Positions 7,748-17,640 of a DNA stretch of 64,000 nt are shown piece by piece. Source of the stretch: Hymenobacter lucidus (GTDB lineage: Bacteria; Bacteroidota; Bacteroidia; Cytophagales; Hymenobacteraceae); contig NZ_JAJADR010000013.1 of assembly GCF_020447265.1 (NCBI RefSeq), positions 1 through 64,000 on the forward strand, read 5' to 3'. Every line of letters starts with the position of its first letter. Position 1 is the stretch's first letter. The notes below the pieces were generated by a model. It searched no databases. It was not told the origin of the DNA and saw only the letters and a program-made list of their open reading frames with translations. The translations under genes were made by a program, and so were the position numbers.

Positions 7748-10700
7748 TTACAACAAAGGATTGTATTCGTCATTGCCATCAGCCTGCACGTTAAACCGTT
7801 CGTTCATGAACTTCCTCACAGCCATGAGGTTGGGAAAGCGGGCATGGTTCTCCAGCCCGAAAGCGGCCAATGAAATCAGGGGCATCTGCTCCAAGCTCAT
7901 CCTAAATTCAGCCGATTGAAAGGCCTCTAGAGGAAACTCCATCTGCAGTTCTACTTCATCACGCTGCAGGATGCGCTGAAACTCCGCTTTCAAGGCCGCT
8001 TGGTGTTCCGCTGGCGTCGCGAACTTTTGCCCGTCAACTATTCCGTTGGCTTTGTAGGAGAGCATGAAGTTCATCATGGCCACAACAATTTGCCAATCCG
8101 GCCAGCCTTCTTCCCGCAGGGCGTGCAGCCAAGCTCCGTAGCCGGCATCCTGCTTGAGGCTGGTGAGCGTCTGATGAATGTTGCGTACCGCCTTCTGAAA
8201 GCGGTTTCCAATGTTCTGGCGGGCACTCGAAGGATTGTATCTCTTGCTAAGGCCCGCCTTGGGCTGCATGAACAGATTATTCAAGGGGAACCCAGCTACA
8301 TCCGGCAAGGCGGAGAACGTATCACGACCAAACGCCCCGAACGCCTTTGCGGAAAACATCGACCGGTACATGCGCTGGTAAGAGGTTGCCTGCATGGACT
8401 TTGCCCCTAGGTTGTTTTCCGTAAAGAGGCCCCAAAAAGCCTCGTTGTACTCGGCTGCAGGCAGTAAGCTAATGTCCTGCAGAATGGCTTTGAGTGCAAC
8501 GCTGACGAAAGCAACCCCCATTTTTACTACTTCATAGTCCGCGCTGTCAACCCGCTGCACAAAGGCCTTCCACTTGGCTTTCTCATTGTCCGGTAACTGT
8601 TCGGGCTCGCCAGGGACATCAGTAAGTTCCAGGGTGAGGTCAACCAGGCTGCTGGGCAAATGAAAGTCCACCTTGGAAAGCGCTATTTCCACCAGCAACA
8701 CCTGAAGCATGGCGCAGAACTCCTCGCCCAGGGCGGTCATTTCGTACGAATTAGCAAAATGCACGTGCCATTCTATTCCCAGGGCGTGAAACCGCACAGT
8801 CCGCTCGGGTCCCATGTCGTTAAGCGGCGCATCCGCAAAATTCTTGGTAAGGCCAGCCCGTAGTTTAGGGTCCGGTAAGTCCGTCTGCAATACGGCCAGC
8901 AGTTCATCTAGGTATTCTTCCTTTAAGTACCCGGCCTCGGCTAATTTGGCTTGGGCCATACCCTGTAACTCCGGGGCCAGAAGGGGCGCAGCATATAACA
9001 GGAAGCCGTAATTCAGGATACTCTTCTGGGGCATCTCGGCTCCCTCCGCATCGATCGGCTCGGGGTCAAACTCGTGCCGCGTCATCATGTACAACTCAAA
9101 GTCCAGCAGGGCGCTGAACCAAGCCCCTTGGATGAAATCCGCGTGGAAAACCATACCGATTCCCTGGGCAATTCGCTTGAGTAATTTCCGGCTGCCTTTC
9201 TGCCAGCTGACCCACGTGGCCCACAGCCCATAGTACTTCGCAGCGAAGTGCATGTCCAGGGCGCCGTAGACCTGGGAAATATTAAGCAAAGCCAGGGTGT
9301 GGCCCTCGAATGTTTCATCCTGCAGCCACAAGGCTTTGGCCTCGTGAAAATCCCGCAGTGCTTTGAGTAGGGCAGTGGGCGTTTTCGCCTCCAGGTAAGC
9401 GTTGCCTGAAGCCACCAGGCGGCGGGCGCGCTCATGCGCGCCCCGCTTCTTCTCGACCACGCTATCAAGTCGGTCAACAAACTCTTTGAAAGCATCAATC
9501 AGGCCCTCGTTTTCCGCCTCATCCATCTGTATTAACAGGCGAATATGCGTATGGATGCGGTTGCTCAACCGCGTAGCGTTGTAGAGTCGGGCCTGGTCCA
9601 GATTCGCTAACAACTGCTCCAAAGGCGCCATAATTTTCGCCACGTTCTCCTCATTTCGGTCTTGACTCCCGGCGAAGAAGTACAGATTAGCGGAGCATTC
9701 CAACAACCGGCACAAGTCCGAAGGATTGCTCGTTTGGCTCAGAAGCTGGTCTAACTGAAGCTTGAATTGTTGAAGCCACCCGACGGTTTCTTCCGGAGTT
9801 AGCGCGGACTTTTCGTTCAACGCCGAGGCCATCACCAGGAAGAGCAGGCTTTGAATGTCTTCGAAGTCCCCGGCGGCGGTAAAGGCGGAGAAGTCGCTGA
9901 AATACTCCCGGATGTATTCTTCCAACCCGAACAAATCACCACGAGCGGGCGCCAGATACTCTGTAGGCCGCATGCGCAACCAGAGTAGTTCGTAGAGCCC
10001 CTTCTTCCGAAATTCGGGCTGCGACTCCAGTTGCGTAATGTACCCGGTGAGCAAGTCAATCCAGAACGCGTCGTGGGACTGCAGATTCTTGGCGTCCCGG
10101 CAGTAGGAAATGGCCTGTAGCACCTCGTAAAATTCGCCAAGACGGAAATCTGCCGGCTGACCGATTTCATTCCACTTGGTAAATACGTCGTGGTACCACA
10201 GGTCTTCCAAGGTGCCCGCCTGGAGCAGCAAGTCCGTGAGCTCCGCATTAACTAACTTCCGGTCTTCCGGCGCCTGTTCAGAGGCCTTGATGTCTACCCG
10301 CATGCATAGCATGCCCAAAAAGCCCTTGCGCCGCTCCCTCGGCATATCCGGCAGCTGCGCCACGAGCTCTTCGAGGTGGGCAATGGTGCCCTTGAAGGCC
10401 TCGTCCGGGCTCAGACCATCAAAGCGCCATGTGATACGGCGCGTAAAGTCGTCCCAATCCTGGTCTGTCAGCTTTTGAAATACAGCAATTGCCTCCTGTA
10501 CTACCTGCTCCTCGGCCTCTATTACCAGAATGGCTGGCGCGTCCTCCGCTTTCTTCTTCCGCTTGTCGGCGAGCTGGTCGGTTAGTTGCGTGGCACGCTC
10601 CTGCACATAGGACGTGACGAGTGCCTTTACCTTTGTAGCACATTCGGTGAGCAGGGCCTCGGGAAGAGCTCCTTGGCTGGCCACCCAGCGGCGCAGCAAA

Positions 10701-11068
10701 TCCGACTCATTGCCCTCTCGGGGCTCGGCAATGCGGCTGTTGGCTTCAAAAACAAACTCCTTGTCCTTGGCTGCATAATCCGTCTTCACGTGCAGCATGA
10801 AGAAGTGCGCCACCGCCTTTTGTATTTCCTCGCTACGAAAGGAAAAAGGGGTGGAGTACAGCTTCAATTGGCGGAACGTGGCGGCTTGCGTTAGCTCGTT
10901 GTGCTGAAAGATATCCTCTTCATAGTCGCAATAAATCGCTTCGTCAACCTGGTCCAGATAATTCTCAAGCCACGTTTCTACGGTTTTAAACACCTGATAT
11001 TGATAGCCACGCATCGAGGCGCTGGCATCGGTATTTTTTGCAAACAGGAAGAGTTTGGCAATGCTCAT
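7748..11068 (-). CDS. Large protein with N-terminal Cap4/DUF4297-like nuclease domain
   Basis: A 1106-residue protein. Residues about 15-120 resemble the Cap4/DUF4297 dsDNA endonuclease fold: GYQYQ at 21-25, the acidic YEEDI at 49-53 and the Q-x-K element RQLK at 66-69. The remaining roughly 980 residues look like helical-repeat scaffold with many charged helices. I see no Walker motif, SAVED domain or other sensor. It starts three bases after the stop of the upstream nuclease-like gene, so the two form one operon. A role as a defence effector with a helical sensor is inference from domain type and setting beside hipBA. The nuclease call is moderate. Confidence 0.65.
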   Translation of the reverse strand: MSIAKLFLFAKNTDASASMRGYQYQVFKTVETWLENYLDQVDEAIYCDYEEDIFQHNELTQAATFRQLKLYSTPFSFRSEEIQKAVAHFFMLHVKTDYAAKDKEFVFEANSRIAEPREGNESDLLRRWVASQGALPEALLTECATKVKALVTSYVQERATQLTDQLADKRKKKAEDAPAILVIEAEEQVVQEAIAVFQKLTDQDWDDFTRRITWRFDGLSPDEAFKGTIAHLEELVAQLPDMPRERRKGFLGMLCMRVDIKASEQAPEDRKLVNAELTDLLLQAGTLEDLWYHDVFTKWNEIGQPADFRLGEFYEVLQAISYCRDAKNLQSHDAFWIDLLTGYITQLESQPEFRKKGLYELLWLRMRPTEYLAPARGDLFGLEEYIREYFSDFSAFTAAGDFEDIQSLLFLVMASALNEKSALTPEETVGWLQQFKLQLDQLLSQTSNPSDLCRLLECSANLYFFAGSQDRNEENVAKIMAPLEQLLANLDQARLYNATRLSNRIHTHIRLLIQMDEAENEGLIDAFKEFVDRLDSVVEKKRGAHERARRLVASGNAYLEAKTPTALLKALRDFHEAKALWLQDETFEGHTLALLNISQVYGALDMHFAAKYYGLWATWVSWQKGSRKLLKRIAQGIGMVFHADFIQGAWFSALLDFELYMMTRHEFDPEPIDAEGAEMPQKSILNYGFLLYAAPLLAPELQGMAQAKLAEAGYLKEEYLDELLAVLQTDLPDPKLRAGLTKNFADAPLNDMGPERTVRFHALGIEWHVHFANSYEMTALGEEFCAMLQVLLVEIALSKVDFHLPSSLVDLTLELTDVPGEPEQLPDNEKAKWKAFVQRVDSADYEVVKMGVAFVSVALKAILQDISLLPAAEYNEAFWGLFTENNLGAKSMQATSYQRMYRSMFSAKAFGAFGRDTFSALPDVAGFPLNNLFMQPKAGLSKRYNPSSARQNIGNRFQKAVRNIHQTLTSLKQDAGYGAWLHALREEGWPDWQIVVAMMNFMLSYKANGIVDGQKFATPAEHQAALKAEFQRILQRDEVELQMEFPLEAFQSAEFRMSLEQMPLISLAAFGLENHARFPNLMAVRKFMNERFNVQADGNDEYNPLL

Positions 11069-11071
11069 TTG

Positions 11072-12331
11072 CTAAAGACCTAAGCTGACGGAACGCGAAA
11101 TCTTGCGCATCGCCGCGGGCGAATCCCCAAACTTGCACAGCGCCTCGCAATGCTGCCGCAACTCCGAGAACAGGATGTAGTGGATAGTCGCCCCGGCCGC
11201 CCGGATGGCCGGGCGGGAGAGTTGGGCCTGCACTTCCTTTTCGCGGGCGTCGGGCACCACCAGGTATAAGGCCGTTTCGTTCTCGGGCATGGAAAACGCC
11301 AGATCCGTTAGGCGCAGGATGCCGCTGTAGATGCTGGTGCTCTTTTCCACCTCGAAAGCGGCCACCACGCGACTCGTGCCGGGTGCAAACCACACAATGT
11401 CAATCAGGCGAATGGTACTAGCCACCTCGGCCGGTACGGGTAATTCGGGGTGCTGGTCGAGACAGAGAAAGGAAAGCTTCTGGCCCCCACAGAGGCGGTT
11501 GCGGTCATTAATGGCCGTTGTCACGTCGCAGCCCAGCGCCTTGCCGATGCGCAGCAGGTGGTGCTGCATCTCGGTGTGCTGGTTTTCCTCCTGGGCTTCG
11601 GACTGCACCTCTTTGTGCCGCTTTTGCGCCTGCTGTTGGTACTTGTCGCGGTCCTCGTCCGAAGTGAATTGCTGGTCGCCGGCAATCATCTTTTTCACGC
11701 CTACGTCGAAGAGCAAACCAGCCAGCGCGCCGTAGTCCAGGCTCAGGTGCTGGCGGTGCGCTAGGTTCACATCACGCAGCTGCTCGCGCATGCGCAAATA
11801 TTCTGGCCAGGAACCCAGTTTGATCTTCTGGCCAAACAGGGCGTTGAAGCCGTTGACGATGGCCGTGTTGCAGGGCGGGATCAGGGTGGGGTGCAGGAAA
11901 TACAGGATGCTGGCCACCGCCGGGCCGAGCCCCTTGATTTTGCGGCGGTCCAGAATATCGATTTCCTTGAGCAACTGCTGCTCGGTGGTGGCCGCGAGGC
12001 AGCTTTCCAGAAATTGGCCAAAGGCGCGCTTGTTGTCCTCGTGCTCGTAAATGTCGGGGATGCGCAGCTTGGGCTTCCAATAGAAGGGGTGGGCCGCGCC
12101 TTGGAATACCTGCTTTTGCTCGCTGATGACACTAAGCACGAATTCGAGCGAGGTGCCCTTGAAGTCGTTGCCGAAACTACCGGCCTTGATGTCCTTAACC
12201 ACCTGCTGCACCCCGCGCCGGATGGAGCGAAAGGCTTTCAGCCGCTCCTCGTTGTTGATGAACCAGGTGTTGTAAACGGACTCTGAATCGGCTTTGTATT
12301 GCTGGATAAGGGGCGGTAGAGCGGCGGACAT
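11072..12331 (-). CDS. HhH plus PD-(D/E)xK-like nuclease protein
   Basis: A 419-residue protein, first gene of a two-gene operon. The ATG at 12331 (MSAALPPL) is preferred to one at 12349. Numbered from the longer form, a helix-hairpin-helix-like element, KIKGLGPAVAS, is at 137-147. A charged, Gln-rich linker lies near 230-262. The C-terminal part carries IDIVW (Asp317), then AFEVEKSTSIYSGILRLTDL with Glu333 and Glu335. That is the spacing of a PD-(D/E)xK nuclease of the restriction type, although the usual lysine is replaced by Glu335, with Lys336 next to it. DNA binding followed by cutting is the natural inference; the substrate is unknown. Confidence 0.65.
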   Translation of the reverse strand: MSAALPPLIQQYKADSESVYNTWFINNEERLKAFRSIRRGVQQVVKDIKAGSFGNDFKGTSLEFVLSVISEQKQVFQGAAHPFYWKPKLRIPDIYEHEDNKRAFGQFLESCLAATTEQQLLKEIDILDRRKIKGLGPAVASILYFLHPTLIPPCNTAIVNGFNALFGQKIKLGSWPEYLRMREQLRDVNLAHRQHLSLDYGALAGLLFDVGVKKMIAGDQQFTSDEDRDKYQQQAQKRHKEVQSEAQEENQHTEMQHHLLRIGKALGCDVTTAINDRNRLCGGQKLSFLCLDQHPELPVPAEVASTIRLIDIVWFAPGTSRVVAAFEVEKSTSIYSGILRLTDLAFSMPENETALYLVVPDAREKEVQAQLSRPAIRAAGATIHYILFSELRQHCEALCKFGDSPAAMRKISRSVSLGL

Positions 12332-12539
12332 AAAAAAGCGTAAGGCCAATAAAGCAGCTAAGATGCACAGAAGCCCTCAATAGCGGTCAACTCAAATCAA
12401 GCGCCTCCTTCATCCTCCAGTCGGCTCGGTTGTTTGTCTGCGATGAAACTGGCACAAATGATGATAACTGCTCACCCAAACAACCATTGACGTCGGTACT
12501 CCTACCATGGGCCACTGGTCGCACTAAATCAACTTTCTC

Positions 12540-13091
12540 ATGAAAACTTCGCACTTCCTGCTGGCTGCTGCGATGCTGGCCGCCCCGCTTTCTCTTTCGG
12601 CCCAGCACAGCCATAAACCCGGTGCCGCCGCCCACGGTCACAAGGCCGCTGGGGAAACCCACTCGCACAAATCTCCCCATGGGGGCACGGTGCGCACGGC
12701 GGGCAAGTACCACATTGAGCTGGTGCAGCATGCCAATGAGGTGTACGTGTACCTGCTCGACAGCAAGGAAAATTCCCTGCCCGTCGACCGTACCACCGGC
12801 TCCGTGATGCTGCTCAGCACGACGGGTAAAACCAGCACGGTAAAGCTCACGCCCGCCGGCGACCACTTGGTGGCCGCCCTGCCCGCCGGCTCAATGCTGC
12901 GCACGGCCATCGTGAGCGTGAAAGCCAACGGCAGCTCGCTCAGCGCCCGGTTTGAAAAGCTGGATGCAGCCGCCAAAGCCGGCAAGGTGGCCGGCACGGC
13001 GTACGAGTGCCCCATGAAGTGCGAAGGCTCGGCCAGCGACAAGCCTGGCAGCTGCCCTAAGTGCGGCATGGCCCTGGTGAAGAAGGCCTAA
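12540..13091 (+). CDS. Periplasmic heavy-metal-binding-domain protein, copy 1
   Basis: A 183-residue exported protein with a signal peptide cut after about residue 21 (LSLSAQ). A His-rich linker follows (HSHKPG, HGHKAAGETHSHKSPHGG). A conserved middle domain follows, then a C-terminal heavy-metal-binding motif, YECPMKCEGSASDKPGSCPK with CGMAL, of the HMBD/YHS-like type. It is a close paralogue of the protein at 22924. It probably buffers copper or a similar ion in the periplasm. It forms a single-gene unit ending at a strong terminator. Confidence 0.85.
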   Translation: MKTSHFLLAAAMLAAPLSLSAQHSHKPGAAAHGHKAAGETHSHKSPHGGTVRTAGKYHIELVQHANEVYVYLLDSKENSLPVDRTTGSVMLLSTTGKTSTVKLTPAGDHLVAALPAGSMLRTAIVSVKANGSSLSARFEKLDAAAKAGKVAGTAYECPMKCEGSASDKPGSCPKCGMALVKKA

Positions 13092-13127
13092 AGGCTGCCT
13101 AACCGCCGTAGGCGGCCCTATCAGCTG

Positions 13128-13174
13128 AAAAAGCCAGCGCTGTCCCATAACTTGTTTGGGGCTGCGCTGGCTTT

Positions 13175-13176
<2 letters not shown>
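13128..13176. terminator. Bidirectional terminator between convergent genes
   Basis: AAAAAGCCAGCGC at 13128-13140 pairs with GCGCTGGCTTTTT at 13164-13176 (13-bp stem, 23-base loop). An A-run on one side and a T-run on the other let it act in both directions. It separates the HMBD gene from the convergent DUF4396 gene and overlaps the latter's stop codon. Confidence 0.85.
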
Positions 13177-14158
<982 letters not shown>

Positions 14159-14230
14159 AGGGGCGGAGGTTGAAGTAAAAAAGCAGCGAACCGAAGGGTC
14201 CGCTGCTGAGGGATACGAGCGAGGAAAGCC

Positions 14231-14866
14231 CTAGTATTTTTTGTTGGCCAGCAGAAAGTCCTGCAGCATCTTGATTTCCATCTTCTGGTCGGTAATGATT
14301 TGCTGGGCCAGCGCCTTGGTGGCGTCGTCGCGGCCGAACTTGAGCAGGGCGTCCGAATTTTCGATGGCGGCCTGGTGGTGGTCAATCATCAGCTGAGCAA
14401 AGTCGAAGTCCGGGTCGCCGGTGAGGGGGCGCAAGTCCACGGCCTTCATCATCTGCATCATGTTCATCATTTGCAGGGCGTTGAATTCGGGCACGGCCGG
14501 GGCGTGCGCCGGGTGGCCGGCCAAGAAGGCATTGAACTGGGCGATTTCGGCCTGCTGCTTGTCGATAATCGACTGAGCCATAGCCTTCATCTCGGCGCTT
14601 TTGCCACTTTTAAGCTCCTCCTGACTGTTTTTGATGGCTATCTGGTGGTGCATAATCATCATGGTTGAGTAGTCGTTGTCCGGGTCCTGCGTTTTAGGCA
14701 TGGACTCCATCATAGCCATGCCCTCGTGCATGTTGCGCATGTACACGCTCTGGTCGTGGCCGATGAGCTCTAGGCCGTTATCGTCGTCCTTGTCGCAGCC
14801 GGTAAAAGAAAGGGTGGCCCCGAGCAGGCTCAGTGCGAGAAGGGGCATTCGAAATATCTTGTTCAT
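14231..14866 (-). CDS. DUF305 lipoprotein with tandem domains
   Basis: A 211-residue lipoprotein starting MNKIFRMPLLALSLLGATLS with a lipobox ending at Cys (FTGC). Two DUF305 copies follow: the first has MIMHHQIAIKNSQEE, the second LMIDHHQAAIENSDALL. DUF305 proteins are four-helix bundles with paired His and Met, common in copper loci. The frame continues upstream without a stop into a DUF6122-like region. I place the start at 14866 because of the signal peptide and because a regulon motif lies 82 bases upstream. Confidence 0.88.
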   Translation of the reverse strand: MNKIFRMPLLALSLLGATLSFTGCDKDDDNGLELIGHDQSVYMRNMHEGMAMMESMPKTQDPDNDYSTMMIMHHQIAIKNSQEELKSGKSAEMKAMAQSIIDKQQAEIAQFNAFLAGHPAHAPAVPEFNALQMMNMMQMMKAVDLRPLTGDPDFDFAQLMIDHHQAAIENSDALLKFGRDDATKALAQQIITDQKMEIKMLQDFLLANKKY

Positions 14867-15850
14867 GGGTAGCGGTCGTTGGTGAAAAGTAGCTACTCTT
14901 AAAAACGGTAATGCCCGGGCGTGGATTTGCGACAATTCTGCCCCGGCTTGCATAATTTCAAGTAGGAATATTCTACGACGTCGCGCTGCTTCACCTTGCT
15001 CTACCACTTCACGGCCCAGCAGCTTCTTTACCCAGTTGCGCAAGGCGTAAATTCGGGAGCTGAGGTAGCACTCGTTGCAGTGGCTGAAGTTCCACAGGCA
15101 GTCCACCGTATCGGTGAACAGGTGGAAAAGCAGGCCCACGGCTACTGGTTGCAAGGCCGGCAGCAGCAAGAGCAGCGCATACACTGGGAAGGCGTAAAAT
15201 GAGTGCAGCGGATGATACCCCACGCTGCAGCGCAGTGGGTCGAAAATGGGTTTGGCCAGCAGGTGGTCCAGGTCCATGAGCATCGTGGCCAGCAGCAGTA
15301 GGTAGGCGGCCTGCCACATCGCGGGGAAAAACACCAGCGCCAGCACGGCTGGGAAAAGAAAGTGCAAGGTGTAATGCACCAGCGTCTGGGCGCTGAACAG
15401 TTTGGTTGGGAATTGCCGACGCAGCCCGCGCGGAACCTTCGGCGGGGTTTGGCGGCACACGGTATCCACAGGCGTGGCTTGGGCATTCCTCCGGCCCAAT
15501 TTGCCTGCTGGCTGCTTTTTCTCCCCAGGTGCCTGGCCCCGCGGGCTCATAACGGGAGGTCGCGACTCTTCCCCTATCCGCGGCGGGGTGAGGGGCGCCG
15601 GGGCAGTGACGACCGTCTCCGTGTCAATGCGCTGGGCCGGCCGCGGGTGGCGGTACCCGGGTGCAGGGCGAAACCTTGGGGCTATGGCAGAGGAGCGGCA
15701 CCCGATTAGAACCGGGCCGGCAGCAATGCAAAGGAATAAAATGAAGCGTGAGACAGGCGGTGGGAGCATAGGGGGCGTTGGTGCCACGGGGCCGGCCAGG
15801 GTGGGCATCTCTAGGGAACAGGTCGCTGGATAGTCCGCTCGGCCATCCAC
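14867..15850 (-). CDS. DUF6122-like membrane domain in a frame continuous with DUF305
   Basis: The same minus-strand frame as the DUF305 lipoprotein stays open to an ATG at 15850. Residues about 156-255 of that frame (15385-15086) match the DUF6122 pattern. It has an HYTLHF start, MLMDLDHLLAKPIFDPLRCS, HPLHSF and a closing LFHLFTDTVDC. A paralogue stands alone at 30502. The true start is unclear: 15550 (MSPRGQ) and 15769 (a lipoprotein-like leader ending LIGC) are both possible, and the Pro/Arg-rich region between may be chance translation of GC-rich DNA. Either this is a fused protein or the DUF6122 gene lost its stop. Confidence 0.5.
14948..14958 (-). promoter_or_regulatory. Metal-regulon motif before the DUF305 gene
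   Basis: On the minus strand AAATTATGCAAG begins at 14958, 92 bases before the DUF305 ATG at 14866. The usual second block TGTAAA is not well preserved here. The motif lies inside the continuous DUF6122-DUF305 reading frame, which supports separate transcription of the DUF305 gene. Confidence 0.5.
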
Positions 15851-15864
15851 CTTCCCTTGAATGC

Positions 15865-15895
15865 AAAAAGGCAGCCCCGCAAGAGCTGCCTTTTT
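15865..15895. terminator. Intrinsic terminator after a DUF305 gene
   Basis: AAAAAGGCAGC at 15865-15875 pairs with GCTGCCTTTTT at 15885-15895 around a 9-base loop. It lies 18 bases past the stop of the minus-strand DUF305 gene at 15913 and would separate it from the DUF6122 region. Confidence 0.85.
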
Positions 15896-15912
15896 CGGAG
15901 TTACGCCACCAA

Positions 15913-16533
15913 CTAGCGGTTGCGCGTCAGCCAGTTTTGCAACGTAGCAATCTCCTGGCGCTGGTCGGTGATGATGGCCTGCGCCAGCTGGCGCATGGTG
16001 GCGTTGCGGCCGTGCTGGAGCAGTGCCTCCGAGTTGTCGATGGCCGCTTGGTGGTGGTCAATCATCATCTGGGCGTAGTCCACGTCGGTGCGCATGGTCA
16101 TGGTGCGGGCGTTGCTCGCGGCCATCATGCGGTCCATGTTGGTTTTTTGGATTTGGTTGAACTGCGGCACCAGCGGCTGCATGGGCTGGTGCCCACCCAG
16201 AAACGTGTTGAATTGCGTGATTTCGGCGCGCTGCTTGGTGATGACGTCCTGGGCGATGGTTTTCATCTCCTGGTTGCTGCCCGCGCGCAGCTCTTCTTCG
16301 CTCATCTTGATGGCCGCGTCGTGGTGCAGCACCATCTGAGCCGCGAAGTCGTGGTCAGGGTCTTGGGTCTTGGCCTGCGCGTCCATCTGCGCCATCATGT
16401 CCATCATGATTTTCATCAGCGGCGTGTCGTGCTTCATGTCGTCCATGTCGTGATCCATTTTACAGGCCGAAAACAGGGAAACAAGCACAAGCAGCGAGTA
16501 AATAGGCAAACGGAATAAGCGGTTCATGCGCAC
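15913..16533 (-). CDS. DUF305 lipoprotein, second copy
   Basis: A 206-residue lipoprotein with signal peptide and lipobox (LFSAC). A His/Met/Asp-rich start (KMDHDMDDMKHD) precedes two DUF305 copies carrying MVLHHDAAIKMSEEE and MMIDHHQAAIDNSEALL. It is paralogous to the genes at 14231 and 22108. Its own promoter region carries the regulon motif at 16610-16620, and a terminator follows, so it is probably a single-gene unit within the copper island. Periplasmic or membrane-anchored copper binding is inferred. Confidence 0.88.
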   Translation of the reverse strand: MRMNRLFRLPIYSLLVLVSLFSACKMDHDMDDMKHDTPLMKIMMDMMAQMDAQAKTQDPDHDFAAQMVLHHDAAIKMSEEELRAGSNQEMKTIAQDVITKQRAEITQFNTFLGGHQPMQPLVPQFNQIQKTNMDRMMAASNARTMTMRTDVDYAQMMIDHHQAAIDNSEALLQHGRNATMRQLAQAIITDQRQEIATLQNWLTRNR

Positions 16534-16587
16534 GGTCGGTGGGGTCTGATGGTGAGCATTATAAACGCCCCGCCTACCCGCCCGGTT

Positions 16588-16620
16588 TTTACACGGTTGG
16601 CCTTTTTGCTTGCATAATTT
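16588..16620 (-). promoter_or_regulatory. Metal-regulon motif before the second DUF305 gene
   Basis: On the minus strand AAATTATGCAAG begins at 16620. TGTAAA follows at 16593-16588, 27 bases from the motif start. The gene start is at 16533. The site lies just after the stop of the HMA-AraC regulator gene. Confidence 0.6.
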
Positions 16621-16626
16621 CGGAGC

Positions 16627-17259
16627 CTATAGCAGCGAGTCCAGGCTGCGCCGGGCGTGGCTGGCGGGTCCGAGCCGCTGAAATTCGGTAGGTGTCAGGC
16701 CCGTCACCTGCCCAAACTGCCGCGAGAGGTGGGCCGGGGAGCTGTAGCCGAGCTGCCCGGCCACCTGAGCAATGCTCAACTCGCCGTAGCCGATGAGTTC
16801 CTTGGCCCGCTCCACCTTCTGGCGGATGATGAACTTCTCAATGGTCAGGCCTTCCTCGGAGGAAAACAGGTGCGACAGGTAGTGGTAGTCCCGCCCCAAG
16901 TGCTGGACCAGGTAATCCGAGTAGGTCAGCAGGCGCGGGCCCGGCTCGGGATAATGGATGAGCGTTACCAGCAAGGTCTTAATCTGCTCCACCAACTGGG
17001 CCCGGGGATCTTCCAGCAAGGCAAAGCCCGCCGCCTGCAGGGTGGCACGCACGGGCTCCAGGTCCGGGTCCTGGCCGTCGGCGGTGCTCACGTCGGCCTC
17101 GCCCAGCACCACGCGGTGCACCTGCAGGCCTAGGGCCGTCAGGTCTTCCGTCACCACCCGGATGCACTGGGGGCAGACCATGTTTTTAATCAGCAGCCGG
17201 TGGGTGCCGGGGGCGGGCAGCGTAAAGCCGGAGCGGAGTTGGGAATTCATGAGCGCCAT
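16627..17259 (-). CDS. AraC-family regulator with HMA-like metal-sensing N-terminus
   Basis: A 210-residue regulator. Residues about 20-90 form an HMA-like ferredoxin fold with the metal motif MVCPQC (Cys29 and Cys32). The C-terminal half is an AraC-type double HTH, ending LSIAQVAGQLGYSSPAHLSR then QFGQVTGLTPTEF. It is probably a Cu(I)/Ag(I)-responsive activator. It is the last gene of an operon with the CopA ATPase and the cupredoxin-like protein, starting right at the stop of the latter. A paralogue is at 30823. MNSQLRSG (residue 4) is an alternative start. Confidence 0.85.
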   Translation of the reverse strand: MALMNSQLRSGFTLPAPGTHRLLIKNMVCPQCIRVVTEDLTALGLQVHRVVLGEADVSTADGQDPDLEPVRATLQAAGFALLEDPRAQLVEQIKTLLVTLIHYPEPGPRLLTYSDYLVQHLGRDYHYLSHLFSSEEGLTIEKFIIRQKVERAKELIGYGELSIAQVAGQLGYSSPAHLSRQFGQVTGLTPTEFQRLGPASHARRSLDSLL

Positions 17260-17637
17260 CTATTTAACGACCAGGCTACCGCGCAGCATGCCCATGCCGC
17301 AGGTGAACGTAAAGGTACCGGTCTGCTGGGGCAACAGCTCCACCAGCGTCGTCTTGAAAGCGGGCAGGTCGCGGCGAATGCTGAAATCGGGCATCAGCAG
17401 CTCCTCGGAGCAGGAGTTCTCCTCGTCCCGGTAAAAGCTCAGCTGCACGGGCTTGCCCCGCTCCACTTCGATGACGTCGGGCGAGTAGCCGCCCTTCACG
17501 GTGATGTCGACTTCCTGCACCCCGCTGGCGGTAGAGACGGCCGCCGCCGTTTGGCGGGCGGAAAAGAAGAAGTACCAGATGACGAAGGCCGACAGGGCCA
17601 AGCCCGTCAGCGTCACGATGATTTCAGTGGTATCCAT
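17260..17637 (-). CDS. Membrane-anchored cupredoxin-like protein
   Basis: A 125-residue protein with one N-terminal membrane helix (about 6-26) and a cupredoxin-type beta domain. Probable metal ligands are Cys and Met in EENSCSEELLMPDF and in the late loop FTCGMGMLRGSLVV. The same layout is seen in proteins encoded next to CopA ATPases. It would hold copper on the periplasmic face, perhaps accepting it from the pump. It lies 3 bases from the CopA gene's stop and abuts the regulator gene, so the three genes form one operon. Confidence 0.82.
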   Translation of the reverse strand: MDTTEIIVTLTGLALSAFVIWYFFFSARQTAAAVSTASGVQEVDITVKGGYSPDVIEVERGKPVQLSFYRDEENSCSEELLMPDFSIRRDLPAFKTTLVELLPQQTGTFTFTCGMGMLRGSLVVK

Positions 17638-17640
17638 AGC

